The translations under genes and the position numbers were made by a program. A model generated the notes under the pieces. That model did not search any database, was not told where the DNA came from, and saw nothing but the letters and a program-made list of their open reading frames with translations. A stretch of 64,000 nucleotides of DNA from JAEUIE01 sp046350055 (GTDB lineage: Bacteria > Planctomycetota > Planctomycetia > Gemmatales > HRBIN36), in the NCBI GenBank assembly GCA_046350055.1, contig JAXMBC010000001.1, positions 5,394,001-5,458,000 on the forward strand. Reading direction: 5' to 3'. This document shows positions 60,009 through 64,000 of the stretch, piece after piece; positions within the stretch are counted from its first letter, which is position 1, and every line of letters starts with the position of its first letter.

Positions 60009-60292
60009 CGGGTCGGTTCAAACTTCTTGAGCCAATTCGCATCATAGGGGCGGGAGAACAGGAGCTGCAATTGCTCTGCCCGATCACTGGCTACCTTCCC
60101 TGTCGATTGATCCAGTTCATGGAGAGCCTGCCGCAGCAGCCCCAGTCGGGGATCGTTCTGGTCCGGTTGGCCCCGATCAATACGGTCCAGCGTTGCAGCT
60201 ACTTCAAGAAGCCTCGCTCGGGCTTCCAGATAAAACTGGTTCAGGGCATCACTGGCAGGAAGTGGGGCAAGGGTTGGCATGATCATGCACAC
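60005..60292 (-). CDS. Small hypothetical protein
   Basis: 95 aa. It appears all-helical: ALNQFYLEARARLLEVAATLDRIDRG, RLGLLRQALHELDQ, then DRAEQLQLLFSRPYDANWLKKFEPT. The stop codon is supplied by repeat copy 3. Starts at 60286 and 60280 are alternatives; no ribosome site decides between them. The acidic/basic helical layout suggests a small soluble partner protein. Not recognised. Confidence 0.55.
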   Translation of the reverse strand: MCMIMPTLAPLPASDALNQFYLEARARLLEVAATLDRIDRGQPDQNDPRLGLLRQALHELDQSTGKVASDRAEQLQLLFSRPYDANWLKKFEPTR

Positions 60293-60608
60293 GGAGGGAA
60301 TTGCCGGCGGAAAACAACCACGCCGTACTGGTTGAATCGTCGTTTATTGTATGAGTGTGTCAGCTTCGAAAACGAAGGGGCCTGACCAAACACACCTCAA
60401 CTGAAAGTCAAACGGCACTCTTTATCGCATACCAGGCGGCATAACTTATGGTCTGTCAACAACTTCTGACGACGATCACCTTCCGGAAGCTCAAAGGGCT
60501 GGTTGCTAGGTAACACCGCTGATCCGGTAAAAGCACGCTTGCTGCAGGTGGCACTGGCGTCCGAATTGCCAGCACTACGGTAATCGTCGAAAATCCCCTA
60601 CTAACCGC

Positions 60609-60636
60609 TTGACGGCATCGTATTCGCCTCTAGATT
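60609..60636 (+). promoter_or_regulatory. Candidate rplM-rpsI promoter
   Basis: TTGACG at 60609-60614, a 16-bp spacer, and TAGATT at 60631-60636. The rplM start codon is 86 bp further on. Confidence 0.5.
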
Positions 60637-60673
60637 GATAGTCGATCAAACGCATATACGAGAGCTTCTCGTG

Positions 60674-60698
60674 AGGGCGGGTGTAAGCCACTCGCCCT
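60674..60698 (+). promoter_or_regulatory. Possible L13 leader hairpin
   Basis: AGGGCGGGTG (60674-60683) pairs with CACTCGCCCT (60689-60698) over 10 bp with one G-U pair and loop TAAGC. It ends 23 bp before the rplM ATG. Ribosomal operons are often autoregulated through such leaders, and L13 leaders are known in other phyla. Confidence 0.4.
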
Positions 60699-60721
60699 TC
60701 AGTTTTCGATGGAACTTGAAC

Positions 60722-61162
60722 ATGAAGTGCTACCTGGCCAAACCTGGCGACGTCAAGCAGAAATGGCACCATATCGATGCCAATGAGCAGGTTGTCGGCC
60801 GCCTCGCTGTGAAGATTGCCCGCATCCTTTGTGGCAAGCATCGTCCTGAATACACTCCACACATCGATACCGGCGACTTCGTCGTAGTCACCAATGTGGA
60901 AAAGGTGAAGCTCACCGGTAACAAGATGGAACAGAAGGTCTACCAGCACTTCACCGGCTATCCTGATGGCCGCAAGGTTCGCCCTGTGAAGGAAGTGCTG
61001 GCCAAGCGTCCCGAATTCGTGCTGTATGAAGCCGTTCGGCGCATGCTGCCCAAGAACATTATTGCCCGCCACATGCTGACCAAGCTCAAGCTGTATGCTG
61101 GCCCCAATCACCCGCACCAGGCCCAGGAGCCTGTTACGCTTGATCCAGCAGCAACGTGGTAA
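60722..61162 (+). CDS. rplM: 50S ribosomal protein L13
   Basis: 146 aa from the ATG at 60722 (MKCYLAKPGDVKQKWHHIDA). Core motifs: VVGRLAVKIARILCGKHRPEYTPH, DTGDFVVVTNVEKVKLTGNK, and RRMLPKNIIARHMLTKLKLY, with the GPNHPHQAQEP end. The frame open from 60635 carries no conserved residues. It is followed by rpsI after 42 bp, the common L13-S9 pair. Confidence 0.97.
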   Translation: MKCYLAKPGDVKQKWHHIDANEQVVGRLAVKIARILCGKHRPEYTPHIDTGDFVVVTNVEKVKLTGNKMEQKVYQHFTGYPDGRKVRPVKEVLAKRPEFVLYEAVRRMLPKNIIARHMLTKLKLYAGPNHPHQAQEPVTLDPAATW

Positions 61163-61204
61163 CCCGAGACAATTTCCCAAGCTACTTCCAGGACTTGAAC
61201 GAGC

Positions 61205-61678
61205 ATGGCGACGATTCCCAATAACTTCATCTGGGCCACTGGCCGACGCAAGACGTCTGTTGCCCGCGTACGCATCACCGATGGCAAGGGTAAATTCACT
61301 GTCAATGAACGACAGGTGGACGAGTTCTTCCGCATCCCCAAGGACAGCAGCCGGGCCCAGTTGCCTCTGCGTGTTTCTGAGATGATCAAGAAGCTGGACG
61401 TTCACTGCAAGGTTCACGGTGGTGGCACGACCGGCCAGGCTGGCGCTATTGCCCAGGGACTTGCCCGTGCGATCCTCAAGCTCAAGAAGCCCACGGAAGT
61501 CACCGAAGCTGCTCCTGCCCCACAGGCAGCCGAAGGCGAACCCGTCGAAGCCGAGAAGCTGCCTGTCAGCCGTCGGCTCCGCAAGGCCGGCCTCCTGACT
61601 CGCGACGCCCGCATGAAGGAACGCAAGAAGTACGGTCGCAAAGGTGCCCGCCGCAGCTTCCAGTTCTCCAAGCGATAA
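61205..61678 (+). CDS. rpsI: 30S ribosomal protein S9 with an internal insertion
   Basis: 157 aa, longer than the usual ~130. ATGRRKTSVARVRI and GGGTTGQAGAIAQGLARAIL are typical, as are LLTRDARMKERKKYGRKGARR and the terminal QFSKR, whose Arg contacts the P-site tRNA. Between the helix after GLARA and RRLRKAGLLTRD lies an extra Pro/Ala/Glu-rich stretch of about 25 residues (KPTEVTEAAPAPQAAEGEP). It would form a flexible surface loop. Confidence 0.96.
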   Translation: MATIPNNFIWATGRRKTSVARVRITDGKGKFTVNERQVDEFFRIPKDSSRAQLPLRVSEMIKKLDVHCKVHGGGTTGQAGAIAQGLARAILKLKKPTEVTEAAPAPQAAEGEPVEAEKLPVSRRLRKAGLLTRDARMKERKKYGRKGARRSFQFSKR

Positions 61679-61697
61679 GTGCTACCCGATTCGCAAC

Positions 61698-61725
61698 CAG
61701 CCCACGGAATACCGTGGGCTGTTTT
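61698..61725 (+). terminator. Intrinsic terminator of rplM-rpsI
   Basis: CAGCCCACGG and CCGTGGGCTG form a 10-bp stem with loop AATA, followed by TTTTCG. It starts 20 bp after the rpsI stop. Confidence 0.93.
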
Positions 61726-61753
61726 CGTTATCTGGTTTCTGGGCGAACCCTTG

Positions 61754-63832
61754 CTACTTTCCTGTGATCGGCAGGCGATAGACTTTGCGGTCTTCCGCAA
61801 TCATCAACAGGTCATTGCCATCCCAGGCACATCCTTCCACTTTGAATAACTCAAATTCGTAATACGTTGGCTCGAGAGACACGATTTCGTCCACCTTGCC
61901 CCGCTCCAGTGAGTAGATGACAGCATAAAACTTGTTCACCAGGGCAAGCCGCTGACGATCCGGTGACAGGCTGGCGTCAGCAATCATCAGCAGTTCCTTC
62001 GGCAGCTTGCCCACGTCGATGAGGGGCTGACTCTTGCCCTCGCCTGCAACCGGCAGCCGATAGAGGTGCGTTTCCCCCAGGTGCCTGGCCTTGGAGATGA
62101 TCCAGAACTGATCGTCAGCCAGTATCAGCGATTCTGCATCGAATGCCTTCCTGGGATAGGTATACCGCCAGGTGCCGGTGACTGGCACAACCTGCGGATC
62201 ACTCGGCGTTTTGCCGGTAAACTGGTCAGGCTCCACGATGCGATAGATGCTCCGTTCCTTGTGTCGATGCAGATTGTTGCCAATGTCGCCGACGTAAATG
62301 TTACCCTGCTCATCGTTCGTCAGTGCCTCCCAATCGATATTGGGAACATTGGCCAGTTTCAGCGTCGCATGCAGTTTGCCCTTCTCGTCGATGGCATACA
62401 GTTCGGGAGGATTGTTCGCATCACAGAGAGTGTAGTACAGCCCGGCATGTTTACGACTTTTAATCAGCGCAGAGGCTTCCTTGACATGCGAGGCTGTGAC
62501 ATAACCAGTCTGCTGTACCAGGTGTTGTGCCTTGATGTGTCGAAGTGGAGCAATGGTCTCGCTCAATACCGGTCGGGCCTCTTCGCCGGGCTTGTCATAG
62601 ATCCAGATTCCCAGTGCGAGCATGATTCCCATCAATAGCGCCAGCACGACAACCTGCATGGATAATCGTTGTCTGCGTTCGGGCACATAGTAGCTGGTCA
62701 TGCTCGTCGTCTGCTGGCCAGCAACCGGATCATAACTGCCATCGGCTGGAAGCGCGACGATGCCTTGTCTTAACAGTTCCTGGGGCGAACCCTGGCGATC
62801 CACTTCACGCTGCAATTCCTCTTCCTGCAACTGCTGGAGTGCTGTTCGCACCATTCTGGCCGATTCCGGCCGAAGCTCCGGCTTGGGGGACAACAGCGCC
62901 ATGACCAGTTGGCTGAACCCTACAGGCAGGGCGGGATTGATTTCATGTGGCGGCGTGGGTGTGTGATGCCGAAGGGATTCGTAATAGGTAACCAGCACAT
63001 CGCTGCCAAGGAATGGCATCTGCATAGTTCCCAGGCGATAGAGGACCACGCCGAGGCTGAACAGATCGGAACGATGGTCGATACGCATTCCATTGACTTG
63101 TTCCGGCGAAATGTAGCCTGACGTGCCGACACAGTCCTGCTTCTTGCCCTGAACCGTCGTGCTTTCCACCTTGCCGGAGAGACCGAAATCCAGCAATACC
63201 ACGCGGCCTTTGGGGGCTTCCAGCCAGATGTTGGCCAGCTTGATGTCGCGGTGGAGAATACCCGCGGCATGTGCCGCTGCCAGGCCGTCAGCTGCTTCGC
63301 GACCAATCCGCAGGATCTGCATGAGATGTGGCTGCGACTGCTTTTTTACCCAGCGATCCAGTGCCATCCCCTGCAACAGGGGCATGGCCAGGAAGATGAC
63401 GCCATTGTCTTCACCCACCTGATACAGGGGAACAATATGATCATGACGCAAGGCGGCACAGGCACGGGCCCCTTCCAGAAAGCGTGCACGTGCTTGAGCA
63501 TTCGACTGCGAATCAGGCTGCAATACTTTGATGGCTAGCGGACGCTTCAATTGCTCGTCGTACGCTTCAAAGACAACCCCCATGCCCCCCTGACCGATCG
63601 TGCGGATGATCCTGAAACCAGCCAGGCGGCCAATCTCGTCGGCACCACGAGCAGGACGAAGCAGCTTGCCGTAAAGTAATGCATTCGAAATGACAACTTG
63701 GCTTACGCCAGGCTGCGTGCGAACTTCGGTTTGGCCGGTGGGTGTGCTGAGTTCGTTCTGATTCTCGACAGGCTGGGTCATGCGGGATCCGGATGATGCG
63801 TCCAGGGGAGATGTGCTAAACGTATGATTCAA
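61754..63832 (-). CDS. Transmembrane Ser/Thr protein kinase with extracytoplasmic propeller-like domain
   Basis: 692 aa. Kinase domain at about residues 70-340: IGQGGMGVVFEAYD, PLAIKVLQ, ILHRDIKLANIW (all catalytic-loop residues present), LLDFGLSG and GTSGYISPEQVNG. A single membrane helix follows near residue 400 (VVLALLMGIMLALGIWIY). The C-terminal ~270 residues have repeated beta segments such as WEALTNDEQGNIYVGDIGNN and AFDAESLILADDQFWIISKA, suggesting a beta-propeller sensor outside the cytoplasm. An internal Met at residue 18 is an alternative start. Confidence 0.9.
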   Translation of the reverse strand: MNHTFSTSPLDASSGSRMTQPVENQNELSTPTGQTEVRTQPGVSQVVISNALLYGKLLRPARGADEIGRLAGFRIIRTIGQGGMGVVFEAYDEQLKRPLAIKVLQPDSQSNAQARARFLEGARACAALRHDHIVPLYQVGEDNGVIFLAMPLLQGMALDRWVKKQSQPHLMQILRIGREAADGLAAAHAAGILHRDIKLANIWLEAPKGRVVLLDFGLSGKVESTTVQGKKQDCVGTSGYISPEQVNGMRIDHRSDLFSLGVVLYRLGTMQMPFLGSDVLVTYYESLRHHTPTPPHEINPALPVGFSQLVMALLSPKPELRPESARMVRTALQQLQEEELQREVDRQGSPQELLRQGIVALPADGSYDPVAGQQTTSMTSYYVPERRQRLSMQVVVLALLMGIMLALGIWIYDKPGEEARPVLSETIAPLRHIKAQHLVQQTGYVTASHVKEASALIKSRKHAGLYYTLCDANNPPELYAIDEKGKLHATLKLANVPNIDWEALTNDEQGNIYVGDIGNNLHRHKERSIYRIVEPDQFTGKTPSDPQVVPVTGTWRYTYPRKAFDAESLILADDQFWIISKARHLGETHLYRLPVAGEGKSQPLIDVGKLPKELLMIADASLSPDRQRLALVNKFYAVIYSLERGKVDEIVSLEPTYYEFELFKVEGCAWDGNDLLMIAEDRKVYRLPITGK

Positions 63833-63888
63833 CCCCGTTATCCATATGCTGATTCTACAGCATTCACATATCTTTCACCAAGCGAACC

Positions 63889-64000
63889 ATGTCATTACCC
63901 AAGGTAGCCATCGTCGGTCGGCCCAATGTGGGCAAGTCTTCTCTGTTCAACTGGCTGGCCGGAGTACGCATCAGCATCGTCGAACCCACCCCGGGCGTCA
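63889..64000 (+). CDS. der: Ribosome-assembly GTPase Der (EngA), N-terminal fragment
   Basis: Starts at ATG 63889 and runs off the window after 37 codons. PKVAIVGRPNVGKSSLFN is the G1 box of a TrmE-Era-EngA type GTPase, followed by RISIVEPTPGV with the G2 Thr region. The second GTPase domain that separates Der from Era lies outside, so the assignment rests on the N terminus only. Confidence 0.75.
   Translation, partial: MSLPKVAIVGRPNVGKSSLFNWLAGVRISIVEPTPGV

Larger units (their letters stand above)
60293..60721. other. 429-bp intergenic region with the rplM promoter and leader
   Basis: It separates the minus-strand 95-residue gene from rplM. It holds a likely sigma-70 promoter at 60609-60636 and a 10-bp hairpin at 60674-60698, giving a leader of roughly 75 nt. 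The first ~300 bp contain nothing I can identify. Confidence 0.5.

Overview
The window looks like chromosomal DNA of a planctomycete, most likely of the Gemmata group (inference). The marker families are a DUF1501 protein, a DUF1559 pilin-like protein, a BBP7 outer-membrane barrel, MJ0042-type zinc-ribbon membrane proteins, PEP-CTERM proteins, several Ser/Thr kinases and a formaldehyde-activating-enzyme homologue. Lipid A genes (lpxC, ompH) point to a Gram-negative envelope. Genes are densely packed on both strands. I found no rRNA, tRNA, CRISPR array, prophage or complete insertion sequence.

Layout. 0-7.5 kb: end of a sugar-phosphate isomerase, a 100-bp inverted-repeat element, a DUF1501 protein, then a tight run mtnB-mtnD-mtnC-ppc plus a membrane protein (methionine salvage with PEP carboxylase). 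7.5-15.6 kb: mostly minus-strand housekeeping (esterase, hisC, pdxH, trmL), the plus-strand sua5/tsaC gene and a tandem pair of glycine-rich exported proteins. 15.8-20.9 kb: ftsK, an RlaP-like nucleotidyltransferase bracketed by two copies of a 109-bp repeat, an FkbM methyltransferase and a PEP-CTERM protein. 21-33.9 kb: Ski2-like helicase, HEAT-repeat protein, an unexplained 670-bp gap, sugar dehydrogenase, queC, orphan DNA methyltransferase, yceI, a glycosyltransferase and small proteins. 33.9-40.5 kb: toxin-antitoxin remnant, a sigma-factor/kinase fusion, ferredoxin, BBP7 protein, and an ECF42-type sigma factor followed by two YCII (DGPF) proteins. 40.5-49 kb: di-haem cytochrome, trpE, DUF1559 protein, glpF-glpK, an epimerase and larE. 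49-56.8 kb: a thioredoxin-like gene with an in-frame TGA, PqiA-like protein, sulfite-oxidase-like enzyme, RRM protein, tandem cyanophycinase, Fae-like protein and thioesterase. 57-64 kb: ompH-lpxC-Gfo/Idh/MocA envelope genes, a third repeat copy, rplM-rpsI, a transmembrane Ser/Thr kinase and the start of der.

Most notable. (1) The gene at 49147-49710 reads through a TGA exactly at the second redox position of a C-x-x-C/U motif, so it is a candidate exported selenoprotein. (2) A dispersed 109-110 bp repeat with hairpin ends occurs three times; its GTAG/CTAC termini supply the TAG stop codon of four different flanking genes. (3) A sigma-70-like domain is fused to a Ser/Thr kinase domain in one polypeptide. 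(4) A toxin-antitoxin pair has kept its antitoxin but only about ten codons of its toxin. (5) An unannotated transcript is possible between 24.69 and 24.95 kb.
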